The notes under the pieces: model-generated | What the model was told of the DNA's origin: nothing | Databases searched by the model: none | What the model saw: the letters and a program-made list of their open reading frames with translations, nothing else | Shown here: in pieces, positions 28,970 through 41,279 of the stretch | How the letters are laid out: the number at the start of each line of letters is the position of its first letter | Numbering within the stretch: position 1 is the first letter of the stretch | Translations under genes and position numbers: made by a program | DNA from: Saccopteryx bilineata | Taxonomy: Eukaryota > Chordata > Mammalia > Chiroptera > Emballonuridae | Direction of reading: 5' to 3' | Length of the DNA: 64,000 nucleotides | Assembly: GCF_036850765.1 (NCBI RefSeq) | Contig: NC_089492.1 | Coordinates: forward strand, 171,118,296 to 171,182,295

Positions 28970-31900
28970 GGAACTCACAAGTATCAATAATTACACTAAA
29001 TGAAAACGGATTAAACTCACCAATAAAAAGGCACAGAGTAGCAGAATGGATTAAAAAAGAAAATCCAACTGTATGTTGCCTACAGGAAACTCATCTAAGT
29101 AACAAGGATAAAAACAAACTCAAAGTGAAGGGCTGGAAAACAATACTCCAAGCAAATAACATCCAAAAAAAGCAGGTGTAGCAATACTCATATTGGATAA
29201 TGCTGACTACAAGACAGGAAAAGTTCTCAGAGACAAAAATGGCCATTTCATAATGGCTAAGGGGACACTGAATCAAGAAGACATAACAATTCTTAATATA
29301 TATGCACTGAACCAAGGAGCACCAAAATATATAAGACAGCTACTTATTGATCTTAAAATAAAAACTGACAAAAATACAATCATACTTGGAGACCTCAAGA
29401 CACTGCTGACGGCTCTAGATTGGTCATCCAAACAGAGAATCAACAAAGATATAGTGGCCTTAAACAAAACACTAGAGCACCTGGATATGATAGACATCTA
29501 AAGGACATTTCATCCCATAGTGACTGAGCATACATTTTTCTCCAGTGTACATGGATCATTCTCAAGAATTGACCATATGTTGGGTCACAAAAAGAACACC
29601 AGCAAATTCAGAAAAATCGAAGTTGTACCAAGTATATTTTCTGATCATAAAGCCTTGAAACTAGAATTCAACTGCAAAAAAGAGGAAAAAAAACCCACAA
29701 AAATGTGGATACTAAATAACATACTTTTAAAAAATGAATGGGTGAAAGAAGAAATAAGTGCAGAGATCAAAAGATATATACAGACTAATGAAAATGACAA
29801 TACAACATATCAGAATCGATGGGATGCAGCAAAAGCAGTGATAAGAGGGAAGTTCGTATCACTTCACGCATATATGAACAAACAAGAGAGAGCCCAAGGG
29901 AACCACTTAACTTCACACCTTAAGGAACTAGAAAAAGAGAAACAAAGGCAACCCAAAACCAACCGAAGAAAGGAGATAATAAAAATCAGAGCAGAAATAA
30001 ATGAATTAGAGAACAGAAAAACTATAGAAAAAATTAATAGAACAAGGAGCTGGTTCTTTGAAAAGATCAACAAAATTGACAAACCCTTGGCAAGACTTAC
30101 CAAGGCAAAAAGAGAGAGAACTTATATAAACATAATCCAAAATGAAAAAGGAGAAATCACCACGGACACCGTAGATATACAAAGAATTATTGTAGAATAC
30201 TATGAAAAACTTTATGCCACTAAATTCAACAACCTAGAAAAAATGGATAAATTCCTAGAACAATACAACCTTCCTAGACTGAGTCAAGAAGAAGCAGAAA
30301 GCCTAAACAGACCTATCAGTAGAGAAGATATAGAAAAAACCATTAAAAACCTCCCCAAAAATAAAAGTCCAGGCCCTGACGGCTATACCAGCGAATTTTA
30401 TCAAACATTCAAAGAAGACTTGGTTTTTATTCTACTCAAGTCTTCAAAAAAATTGAAGAAGAAGCAATACTTCCAAACACATTTTATGAGGCCAACATAA
30501 CCCTCATACCAAAACCAGGCAAGGATGGCACAAAAAAAGAAAACTACAGACCAATATCTCTAATGAATACAGATGCTAAAATACTAAACAAAATACTAGC
30601 AAATCGAATACAACAACATATTAAAAAAATAATACATCATGATCAAGTGGGATTCATCCCAGAATCTCAAGGATGGTTCAACATACGTAAAATGGTTAAC
30701 GTAATACACCATATCAACAAAACAAAGAACAAAAACCACATGATCTTATCAATAGACGCAGAAAAGGCTTTCCATAAAATACAACACAATTTTATGTTTA
30801 AGACTCTCAACAAAATGGGTATAGAAGGAAAATATCTCAACATGATAAAGGCCATATATGATAAAGCATCAGCTAACATCATATTAAATGGCACTAAACT
30901 GAAGGCTTTCCCCCTTAAATCAGGAACAAGACAGGGTTGTCCACTCTCTCCGCTCTTATTTAATGTGGTACTAGAGGTTCTAGCCAGAGCAATCAGACAA
31001 GACAAAGAAATAAAAGGCATCCATATCGGAAAAGAAGAAGTAAAGGTATCACTTTTTGCAGATTATATGATCCTATACATCGAAAACCCCAAAGAATCCA
31101 CAAAAAGACTACTAGAAACAATAAGCCAATACAGTAAGGTTGCAGAATACAAAATTAACATACAGAAGTCAATAGCCTTTCTATATGCCAACAATGAAAC
31201 AACTGAGAATGAACTCAAAAGAATAATCCCTTTCACGATTGCAACAAAAAAAAATAAAATACTTAGGAATAAACATAACAAAGAATGTAAAGGACTTATA
31301 TAATGAAAACTATAAACATTTTTAAGGGAAATTGAAAAAGATATAATGAGATGGAAGAATGTACCTTGTTCTTGGCTAGGAAGAATAAATATAATCAAGA
31401 TGGCTATATTACCCAAAGCAATATACAAATTTAATGCAATTCCCATCAAACTTCCAATGACGTTTTTTAAAGAAATAGAGCAAAAAATCATCAGATTTAT
31501 ATGGAACTATAAAAAACCCCGAATAGCCAAAACAATCCTAAAGAAAAAGAATGAAGCTGGGGGCATTACAATACCTGACTTCAAACTCTCTTATAGGGCC
31601 ACGACAATCAAAACAGCATGGTATTGGCAGAAAAATAGACACTCAGACCAATGGAACAGAATAGAAAGTCCAGAAATAAAACCACATATATATAGTCAAA
31701 TAATTTTTAATAAAGGGGCCAACAACACACAATGGAGAAAAGAAAGCCTCTTCAATAAATGGTGCTGGGAAAACTGGAAAACCACATGCAAAAGAATGAA
31801 ACTGGACTACAGTCTCTCCCCCTGTACAAAAATTAACTCAAAATGGATCAAAGATCTAAACATAAGACCCGAAACAATTAAGTACATAGAAGAAGACATA

Positions 31901-32765
31901 GGTACTCAACTCAGGGACCTGGGTTTTAAAGAGCATTTTATGAATTTGACTCCAATGGCAAGAGAAGTGAAGGCAAAAATTAATAAATGGGACTACATCA
32001 GACTAAGAAGTTTTTGCTCAGCAAGAGAAACTGATAACAAAATAAACAGAAAGCCAACTAAATGGAAAATGATATTTTCAAACAACAGCTCAGATAAGGG
32101 CCTAATATTCAAAATATACAAAGAACTCATAAAACTCAACAACAAACAAACAAACAATCCAATAAAAAAATGGGAAGAGGATATGAATAGACACTTCTCC
32201 CAGGAAGAAATACAAATGGCCAACAGATATATGAAAAGATGCTCATCTTCAAATCAAAACGGCAATGAGATACCACCTCACACCTGTTCGATTAGCTATT
32301 ATTAGCAAGACAGGTAATAGCAAATGTTGGAGAGGCTGTGGAGAAAAAGGAACCCTCATACACTGTTGGTGGGAATGTAAAATAGTACAATCATTATGGA
32401 AGAAAGTATGGTGGTTCCTCAAAAAACTGAAAATAGAACTACCTTATGACCCAGCAATCCCTCTACTGGGTATATATCCCAAAAACTCAGAAACATTGAT
32501 ACGTAAAGACACATGCAGCCCCATGTTTATTGCAGCATTGCTCACAGTGGCCAGGACATGGAAACAACCAAAAAGCCCATCAATAGATGACTGGATAAAG
32601 AAGATGTGGCACATATACACTATGGAATACTACTCAGCCATAAGAAATGATGACATCGGAACATTTACAGCAAAATGGTGGGATCTTAATAACATTATAC
32701 GAAGCGAAATAAGTAAATCAGAAAAAACCAGGAACTGCATTATTCCATACGTAGGTGGGACATAA
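28960..32765 (+). pseudogene. LINE-1 ORF2, copy B, broken; RT active site mutated
   Basis: Starts MAIGNSQVSIITLN with endonuclease motifs LNENGLN (A and C have LNVN) and QETHL. Lesions: 7 A's at 29165-29171 (one short), TAA at about 29499, a 1-base loss near 30435 in the RT fingers, GAT-to-TAT at 31064 changing FADD to FADY, an extra A at 31246-31254 compensated near 31319, and a 20-base loss near 32250. Intact RT landmarks include [18 protein letters not shown] and [16 protein letters not shown]. Copy B keeps the frame at 29555-29730, where A and C are both broken. Confidence 0.92.
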
Positions 32766-33015
32766 AAGTGAAACTAAGAGACATTGATAAGAGTGTGGTG
32801 GTTACAGGGGGGAGGGGGGAAAGGGAGAGGGAAAGGGGGTGGGGAGGGGCACAAAGAAAACAAGATAGAAGGTGACAGAGGACAATCTGACTTTGGGTGG
32901 TGGGTATGCAACATAATTGAACGACAAGATAACCTGGACTTGTTATCTTTGAATATATGTATCCTGATTTATTGATGTCACCCCATTAAAAAAATAAAAT
33001 TATGTAAAAAAAAAG
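32766..33015 (+). other. L1 3'UTR with G-rich tract and A-rich tail (copy B)
   Basis: G-rich tract at 32805-32850 (GGGGGGAGGGGGGAAAGGGA), CCCCATTAAAAAAATAAAAT, then TATGTAAAAAAAAA. The interrupted tail could be a decayed poly(A) or a few bases of extra 3' sequence. Confidence 0.8.
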
Positions 33016-35149
33016 AATTTTAAATAATTTTAATTTCTTATTTGATTGTTAGTAAAAATAATATATTTTTTTAAATAATATTTGAATAACACCATCTTAC
33101 TCCAGCATCAAAATTGTGTAATATACAGGGAAATTATTTTAAATAAATATAAGAAATATTTTTCTTTATTTTTTATAGTATAAATACTGAACTGAGATTC
33201 TATTATGCTTAATACTTAGTGGAATTACATTGTTTACTACCATATTTACTGTGTAATATTAAGAAGTCCTTAATAGTAAGACTATTTAACTTTATTTTTA
33301 TGCCAACTTGTCCATCTTGATTGTCTTACATATATATCTGTTTCTTAAAAGCACATTGCTCCCTACATTAAATCTTTCAAACACAGTTTGAAGGCATGAG
33401 AAATAACCTAAAAAGGTAATTTAAAAAGTAACATTTGGATAATTGGGTCAAGGAATTTATTGCTGGCAAGAATATTTGACTTGTTTACTTAGTAATACAG
33501 TTTATGATAAAAAGCAAATCTAATTATACTCCAAAGAAGTAAATACTTGGTAGCTGATGCCCATAGTTAAAAATATATTATGGAATTTATTTAATAAATT
33601 TATTAATGTGGGATTTTTTCAAACCTGATTTCTTTTTATGAGAATTTTTTCTTTCTCCTTTTATTTTTGAATAGGATTCTTAAATCACAAAATTATGTTT
33701 TGAGAGGATTTTCAAGTCCATTATAGTACCATGTTCTTCAATCCTTGTTTGTATTATTCACATAAGCTGTTCCTCCGCATTTTTCTCACTCTCTGTTCAT
33801 TCTCTAAGAGGGAGGTCTTTGGGTACTGTTAGTTAAGAGTAAAAAACTCTACATATTAATAAGCAGGGCTTTGTTTGCCATGGAGAAGCTGTAAGTTGTT
33901 CCACAGATGCCTAAGAGTGGAACCAAGAAGAAAAAAAAAAGACACATGAGTTAGAAAAATATTTGAACTTGACTACTAACTATAGATTAACAGGGATGAG
34001 GGTGATGGCGGGGGGGGGGGGGGATTGCTCTATTGGGAACAAAATTTCTCTGTTAAATTTTCAGAAGTACCAGACAGAGGAGTGTTCTGGAATCTTTCAA
34101 ATTTAATTCAGTTTAGTTCAGCAAATAGACTATGAATAGGAGTCAGTGAGATATAGAAATGCAAAATAGTCCTGCCCTTAAGAAACTTCAGGTAAGAGTT
34201 AGGGTGGGGGGTTGGGGGAAGCAGCAAGGAATGTTTACCCATACGTTAAGAGAATTGCAATGAAAATACAAGAAAAAAAAAGTGGGTAGTTCAGAGGAAA
34301 AGGTTGAGGGATAAGGAAAATATCTCAAAAGAAATAAATGCCCAAGCAAGTTCAGAAGGACATTTAAATTAAAGAATTGCAAAATAATTGCTGGGAGTAA
34401 GAGACATTTCAAATAAAGAGAACAAAATAGGTAATAGTAGCGAGGTATAAAATAACATAGGTTTTTTTTTAAGAAACCACAAGTATTTTTACCATGCAGC
34501 ATAAAATATTCTAAAAAGTTAGTTGGAAATAAGACTGAGAAAATTAATTTCCTGTGTTACCACCTAAGCTATGGGTGTTCTGCTGCTTGGTGTTGCCCTG
34601 GAGATGATAAAAATCCACTACAAATGTTAAGTAAAGATAGAAGTGTCTCTGTTGTGGCACCAGAAGGAGAGAGACACCTTCAATAAAGTTTTATGATGAT
34701 AGACTGATAAATTTAGAGATCATGAATTGGAGCAGTGTAAAGAATACAAAAACATTTTTAAGAGATAAGGACTGAAGGGATAATGATGATTTTTAAGTAA
34801 AAGGAAGCTTGAAAAGGAAACACTGTCTTTCAGGTTTATGATTTGGATGATTGGATGTTTGTCTAGTGATGGCAACAAAGTAGGGCCTATAGGATGAAAC
34901 TCAAGTTCCCAGAGCATAGAAAACAACTTGAAGTTTGAATTCTTGGCATTGAGGTATTGTATTCATTTACCTTTATAAAGAAATAGCTAATAGATACATT
35001 GTTTAAAATTTTTAAAAATTAAATAGACAGGATAACAGTGTTCTGTATTTTCTTAGAGTTTATATTTGTCATTCATTAATATGTGACACCCATTAACTAA
35101 TTACAGGGCCAAACCTATGGTTAACATTGTTTCTGTCTTCTACCGTCTA
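33016..35149. other. unassigned AT-rich sequence with a G14 run
   Basis: No gene or recognised family. A run of 14 G's lies at about 34010-34023. The stretch 34700-34950 has the texture of an ancient interspersed repeat, but I cannot name it. Confidence 0.45.
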
Positions 35150-35335
35150 GAGAAGTAGTTTTCAACCTTTTTACACTTGGGGATCCATGAAAATAGGAGA
35201 ATTATTTTAGAGACTGCTAAATCAGAAAACACCTTGAGCATAAGCCAATTTGACTGAGATTATTGGGTCTTTAATGTCAAGGTGGTTTACTCTTTCAGGG
35301 ACTGGCACAAAATTTCTGGCAAACTGGTAGTGGCT
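35150..35335. mobile_element. possible hAT-type fragment
   Basis: AGTAGTTTTCAACCTTTTT at the left resembles the terminal sequence at the right end of 59110-59361 read in reverse. ATTTCTGGCAAACTGGTAGTGG follows. The second terminus is not found. Low confidence. Confidence 0.35.
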
Positions 35336-37837
35336 GGACAACACTTATATATGTAGAGCTCATATTCTGAAACTCTTCCTAATTCACACACTACACTAGT
35401 ATTTCCCCTGCCCTTAATCAATTCAGGGCCAAGTACCAGGCAACTAGCAACAGCACTTATACCTGAAGACCACCCAGAATTATTCAACCTAGTTAATCCT
35501 ACACTGTTATTTCATGATTACCCCCCCCCCCCAAAAAAAAAGCTCTGATTTGGTCTTTCACATCACTCCTGCTTCTCACTCCTAACAAAAGCTGGAGCTG
35601 TTCAATGTGGCCCTGAGGGGTGTGGCATGCCCCTTTCTTTTGGGAAATGTAAGGAACAAATTCTTCTTTCAAAGTCAGTTGTCTCCATGTGTGTCACCTT
35701 ACTGATTAGAACAACTCCTGATTAAATCCAGATTAAAATGAAACCTAGGTATAAATCTTTAAACAAGCGGTCAGTAAAGAAAGTGTAGGTCTAAAGTGGA
35801 ATCCTGGAGAGTGGAGGCATTAGGCCCTCAGAGAACAGAGTTAATGATAAGAGAAAGACAGGAAAGAACCAGGCCTTATTAGTAGCATTACTTTCAAATA
35901 AAGACACTTGTTAAAATAAGGATTTAGAAAGTGTCTACTGATTTGCAAAATAAAGTTATTAATAGTGACTTCAGGAAGTGTTTCATGGGTATGGTAAAAA
36001 TTCAAAGCCAAATTAGAGATTATTTATGGGTATCAATTTTCCCTGCTAAGCTTTCTTTCTTCAATTAAAACTCATCAAAAGCTGTGATGTCTGATCTTTA
36101 AGAATATAACTCAACATATAATTTGTAATCATCAGAATCATTAGGTAAGTACACTTTATTTAATGTATCTTTGCTCTATATATTTAGAAACAGAATTTCT
36201 CAACTGCTGTGTGATGATTAGAGGAGATATGTAAGGAACAAATACTGTGTAAAAATGTAAGGAAAAAATAATGTGAACTAAATCACAGACATAAAAAAAA
36301 GTTTTTTTTTAAAGAATCAAGTGCCTGAGTAAATTCTCACTAAACATGAAGTCAAATTCAACAGACTTATTAAAATTGCACAAATTATAGATCTGGACAA
36401 AATTTAGCAATATATAATTAAATACTTCCTAATTTTAAAGGGGGGAGATGAAATTTGTGAAAGTTCACTTGACTAAGGACCCACTAACACCTAAGTGTTC
36501 TGGTTATCTGCACCATGCTTTCTTACTACAGCATGGCATATGACCTTCAAATCATTTTTCATTAATTCTTTTATCTAGTTTGCTCCCCTTCATAAAAAAT
36601 GCCTGACATTATCCTGTAATTATATGGTATGAAAGGATAGTTCTTACTTAATATTCCATTTGGCAATAGATTCTTCATTTCTTCAGGAGAAAAATCGATC
36701 CCTGCTCCCCTTTTTCCCACTATAGCATTGTGCTGCTCTATCTTATTGTGGTTAGAGCAATTGTGGGCAGTGAGCTAATGACATAAATACAGGTTGTTGT
36801 TTTTTTTAGGATAGTAGTGGTGATAGCAAGGTGGTTGGAAAATTTTACAACAGTTAGGAATAGACAGGTAATTGACCTCAGAGTTTACCATAACACTTAC
36901 AGACCAAAGAGAATAATGAAGCTTGATTTAAATTTTAATAGTTAAGTGAGGCAAAAACTGTTAGTAATATTTATTTTAGAAATTGTACATATTTAAAACT
37001 ACACACACACAAATCTATGGTAATTATTGCAAAGTGTCCACTTTATGTTAAGTAAATATTGGAACAAAAACACTTCTAAAATAAATTTTTACTGACTTTT
37101 TTATTTTTTCTTAAAAGCCTGTCCCTTTTCCAACATTCTCTCGATTTTTGTTTTCTTTCTCTTTTCCTCGGCTTAGTGAAAGTAAATGGCTATTGATCAC
37201 AGTTTCCTCGAACTGTCTGAGCAGCAGAGGTAAACCAGGCTCAGAGAAAAGAGATTGTCAAATGGAAATAAATTACTTCCAGGCTTGATGTTAATCAGAG
37301 AATTGTTTCCTGTATTCTCCTAATGAGGCCTTTGAAAGTGTTTTGAGATGACAAGGAGGTGGAATGGCCTGCTGTGGGCTGTGTTTCCTCATCAAGCATA
37401 AAAGGAAGCAGAGGGGTGGGGAGGAGGAGGGAGTGGAACTTCACCCTCTGGTACTATTGATTGATTTGAACATTTGACTTAATGTCAACTGTTCAGTAAA
37501 CTGTATTATTTTCTTCTATTTTTATGTTCACTTTGAAAAATATTTTATTTTGAACTAAATTTAGACAATGCGAAATGGTACAATTTTCCTCAACCAGCTT
37601 CCCCTAATGCTAACATGAAACACATTGAAGTAAAATGATCAGAACCAAAAAATTAACATTTGTACAATACCATTATTAACTAACTCATATATTTAAATAG
37701 CACCAATATTTCTTCTATTTTATTTTTCTGTTCCAAATCCTATCAAGGTTTTTACCTTATGATTATTTTTCTTTTTAATCTCCTGTGGTCTTTAAGAGTT
37801 CATTAATTTTCTTTTGTCTTTTAAGACCTTGATTCTT
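35336..37837. other. mostly unassigned; possible conserved noncoding stretch 37110-37460
   Basis: No ORFs or named repeats. A C11-A9 run lies at about 35521-35540. The part 37110-37460 is more balanced in composition, with GGCTATTGATCACAG, TGTTAATCAGAGAATTG and CTAATGAGGCCTTTGAAAG, and no repeat signature. It is a plausible enhancer candidate, but that is only texture. Confidence 0.3.
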
Positions 37838-38000
37838 TTTTAATTTATTTTTCTTTATTAATTTTAGAGAGAGAGGAAGAGGGGAAGAGGGAGAAAGAGA
37901 CAGAAACACTTATTTGTTTCTGTATGTGCCCTGACCCAGAATCGAACCAGCAACATTTGCATACTGGAACAACACTCTAATCAACTGAGCCAGGGTGATC
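37838..38000 (-). mobile_element. tRNA-derived SINE, short copy
   Basis: Minus-strand head CCTGGCTCAGTTGATTAGAG, B-box region GGTTCGATTCTGGGTC, CAGGGCACATACAGAAAC, then CT-rich and A-rich tail. CTTGATTCTTTTT before and CTTGATACTTTTA after suggest a worn target duplication. Confidence 0.8.
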
Positions 38001-38407
38001 TTGATACTTTTAAAGATTATTGATCAGCTATTTTTATGATGTTCCTTAAACTGGGATTAAGTTCATTTAAACCAATTTAAACATATTTTCTAATGCATGA
38101 CTGAAATATGCTTTATTAAATATGAATGGTGGTAGCTGTGTTGTTTAATTTTTGAAATCTTCTTTAAGACATTTTATACTTTCAGATTCTTTCTCTAGCT
38201 TTTGTTCTGATTTGTCCAGTTACCTTTTCCTCCAGGGTTTGAGAGGTTTACTTTTTCTGGTGAACACACTACCTCACACTCAAGTCTCTCCTTAGCTAGA
38301 GTTCCTGCTCTGATCTCCTTTTGTGTGTGTGTGTGAGTGTGCATGTTTTGTTTGTTTGGACAATCTGTGTTTTTGGCCCTATAGATGACAGGAATGTGGT
38401 GGGAGCA
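38001..38407. other. unassigned sequence
   Basis: Contains a short GT-rich run (38319-38342) and nothing else recognised. Confidence 0.45.
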
Positions 38408-38720
38408 CTTTTTTTTTATTAAGTGAGAGGCAGGGAGGCAAGGAGGCAGAGACAGACTCCCACATGGCCCTTGACCAGGATCCACCCCGCAAGCCTACTA
38501 TAGGGCGATGCTGTGCCAATCTGGGACCACTACTCCATTGCTCCATAACTGAGCTATTTCAGTGCCTAAGGCAAGTCCATGGAGCCATCCTCAGTGCCTG
38601 GGACGAAATTGCTCAAATAATTAGAGCCATGGCTGCGGGAAAGGTAGAGAGAGAGTGAGAAAGAAAGAGAGAGAAGAGGGGTAAGGGTGGAGAAGCAGAG
38701 GGTTGCTTTTCCTGTGCACT
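38408..38720 (-). mobile_element. Ves-like SINE, 5' truncated and diverged
   Basis: The GC-rich body is recognisable (GTCTGTCTCTGCC, CAAGGGCCATGTGGG, CCATGGCTCTAAT, CTTCTCCACCCTTACCCC on the minus strand), but the tRNA-like head is missing after about 38720, so it is 5' truncated or eroded. Confidence 0.75.
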
Positions 38721-39207
38721 TCTTAAGAAGTACATTTGTCTTTATTTATTTATTTTTCTCATTTCAGTGTCTTCAATACTTTAACTTTGAAGTTTGGCTT
38801 TGAATTTTCATAGATGTGAAATTGCTTCATATTGTTGAAGAGGAGATTTGAGGAAGTTGTTTATTGTATATCTGATGTTTCCTGTAGCTCCCTATACTTT
38901 TTCATAATGACATTATATATTTGCAGGTCATATACAAACAAACTAGTAAACAACTTCAAAAAAATATTAATAATTGTTCATTTGAAACATTTAAAGCTCC
39001 CTAAAGACTGTGGCTGAGATTCTGGTGTCTGACACTAGTCAGTGCAGGTATAGTTGTTCCTGTAAGAGAAGGGTAACAGACATGCAGATTTATGTTTGGT
39101 AACCTCATTAGGGCATGTGTTTGGAAATTGAACATATCTCTGAATTGCTAGATGCACAATCCTGAATATATTTATAACTTTCATATGTCTCATATTTTTC
39201 CTCTATA
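38721..39207. other. unassigned sequence
   Basis: AT-rich. The texture (TCAGTGTCTTCAATACTTTAAC, GAAGAGGAGATTTGAGGAAG) may be old L1 in antisense, but I cannot place it. Confidence 0.35.
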
Positions 39208-39429
39208 AAATCTCCTAGTTGGCCTGACCTGTGGTGGCACAGTGGATAAAGCATCGACCTGGAAATGCTGAGGTCACCGGTTTAAAACCCTGGGCTTGCC
39301 TAGTCAAGGCACATATGGGAGTTGATGCTTCCAGCTCCTCCTCACCTTCTCTATCTGTCTCTCTCTCTCTCTCCCTTTCTCTCTTCTCTCTAAAGTGAAT
39401 AAAATTAAAAATGAAAAGAAATCTCCTAG
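39208..39429 (+). mobile_element. Rhin-1-like SINE with 11-bp target duplication
   Basis: Head GGCCTGACCTGTGGTGGCAC, AGTGGATAAAGCATCGACC, B-box region, CAAGGCACATATGGGAG, GATGCTTCCAGCTCC, CT-rich stretch and AAAATTAAAAATGAAAAG tail. AAATCTCCTAG at 39208-39218 repeats at 39419-39429. The intact duplication and near-complete sequence indicate a relatively young insertion. Confidence 0.93.
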
Positions 39430-40810
39430 ATGTTGGGAGAAATGATGGGATAATGTATTAAAAGTATCTAAAAAAAAGTGCCTGGTATAGTGGGAGTTCA
39501 AAAATGTTCTTTAAGTTACCTTTCTTTTTTCTTGACAATTTTTGTTGCTATAATGTGTGATCTGGAGTATTCTTTTTTTCTCATATTTCTGTTTAAGAAA
39601 TTTGGTGGGGGGGTTTTCTTTATAATATACATCTCTCATCATTCTCCTACTCTGGCAAATATTAAGGCACCAATCATAGCATATTCTGAGATCTATAATT
39701 CTCAACCCATGGAATCAATTTTAGTTCTCATTGTGAGGTTTCTATTTCATAAAAATTACATTCATATATCCAATCATCAGCTCAAACTATTAATACAGAA
39801 TCCAGTTAGGCTCAGTTGGGATTTTTGTCATTTAAAAGATATTTCTATTTGAATGCTTCATTACTGAATTCTGCAAGACATCCAGAAACATATCTTAATA
39901 TAATCTGCACAATTTCTGTTCTGAGTTTATGCCCTTTCTTAGGAAAATTACTTTTTTTCTAGATCATCTTTGAATTCTACTTTATTCAGTCAACTCAGCT
40001 CTACTGAATACACATCAAGTCCATTCAAATTAATTCAGTTAAGTTTCAGATATTTCAGTTCCCTCCTACAGAGCAAATGCTATAGACATTGTGCTTGTCA
40101 CTTAGAAAATAAAGTTACTAAAGGAGCTAAAAGCCTATTAGACAACCAACATAAACACAAAATAATGTTACCATACTTGTGAGAAAGATATGATACAATG
40201 TGATCACAAAGGAAGAGTGATGAATTCTACCTGGGTTTTGGAGCAGGGTCAGAGAGGGAGTGATTTGGAACTGATCCTTGTAAAACAAGTCCTATTTTAC
40301 CAAAAATAAAATGGTGATGGCAGCAAGCATTTTGATAAGGGCATTAATACAGATGATCACAGTGGTTTTTAAATACAGTCCTTAGAGGTATAGACTTTTC
40401 CTGAAGATGTTAGAGGCTACCAAAAGGACATTGTCTAAAAGGAAAGATTGAAAAAGGAAGGTGTGAAGACAAACATGGCTGACAATAGCCAACTATTTTA
40501 TATTAAGTACAAAACAAACAAACAAAATAAACCTACTGAACCATAAGTTTCAAGGATCTACTGATCTTTAATAAAAGAGTCCCCTTTCTCTAAAAATCTC
40601 ACTGTTATTTAATATAATCATGCTTTATTTTCTTCTCTATAACTTTTTAAATTTTTCTTTATATCTTAGTCCTAGTTCAATTTGTCTTTCATTCATTGCT
40701 TAGCTTGTATTATGCCCTGCATTCTAATCATTATGGCTTCCTCACTGTCCAGCAACTATCTACTTACCTCATATATATGAGCACTTCCAATTATGTAGAC
40801 TAATTGGATT
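39430..40810. other. unassigned sequence
   Basis: No gene, RNA or named repeat. The 124-codon frame at 39478-39852 is AT-rich and has no motif; I regard it as chance. Confidence 0.45.
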
Positions 40811-40828
40811 GAGAAAACATTCTTGGTA
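40811..40828. repeat. left target-site duplication of LINE-1 copy C
   Basis: GAGAAAACATTCTTGGTA, matching GAGAAAACATTGTTGGTA at 48895-48912 with one mismatch in 18. Confidence 0.95.
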
Positions 40829-40851
40829 GATGACGTCAGAGTAATGGCGGG
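40829..40851 (+). promoter_or_regulatory. L1 5' end: CRE palindrome plus YY1-like site
   Basis: TGACGTCA at 40831-40838 and TAATGGCGGGG from 40842, the same as copy A at 4090-4112. Confidence 0.55.
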
Positions 40852-41060
40852 GTAGGAAGCGATACCGATAAATCTCCCCCAAAACTCAACAAGATCTTCA
40901 ACCAGAAACAGAAAAACCTATACTTGGAGCCTCCAGATGTTTCGCACTATACCCAAAGGTATGATCCAGTGAAAAATTGGCTAAATATGTAACCAAACCC
41001 CGAAGGAAATAGGGAGTAAGAAATGCTCCACCTTCCTCACTAACCTAAACAGGGTGGCTT

Positions 41061-41252
41061 TCACTGGAAACTGAGAATATAGAAACTAAGGTGGGCAAAG
41101 GGGGTGAATAGATCCAGGCCGTGGCACAAACGGCCGAACCAGGCTGTGGCACGAAGATCCAAGCTGAGGAAAAACTGCTCCTGTGACAACCCGGGCAATA
41201 CAGCTAACACTCGCACCAAATCCAGACAAAGAAAGACAAGTGGGGCAGCCAT
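41061..41252 (-). other. antisense 63-codon ORF in L1 5'UTR (copy C)
   Basis: ATG at 41252 in AAAATGG context; same length and stop position as in copy A. My hand alignment gives 12 base differences in 192 and about 9 amino-acid differences in 63, which is not evidence of purifying selection since insertion. Hydrophobic N-terminus MAAPLVFLCL. A longer open frame reaches an upstream ATG at 41414. Confidence 0.4.
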
Positions 41253-41279
41253 TTTACCCGATCTCCTGGTCGGCACGCA

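Larger units (their letters stand above)
25232..33015 (+). mobile_element. L1: long LINE-1, copy B (dead)
   Basis: Same plan as copy A. It starts at ATGGTGGGG, missing about the first 16 bases found in A and C, including the CRE. The left junction carries about 10 unexplained bases (AAATAAGGTC). I find no convincing target-site duplication: the right flank after the A-rich tail (GAATTTTAAATAATTTT) does not match the left. ORF1 and ORF2 are broken in several places and the RT active site is mutated. Confidence 0.94.
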
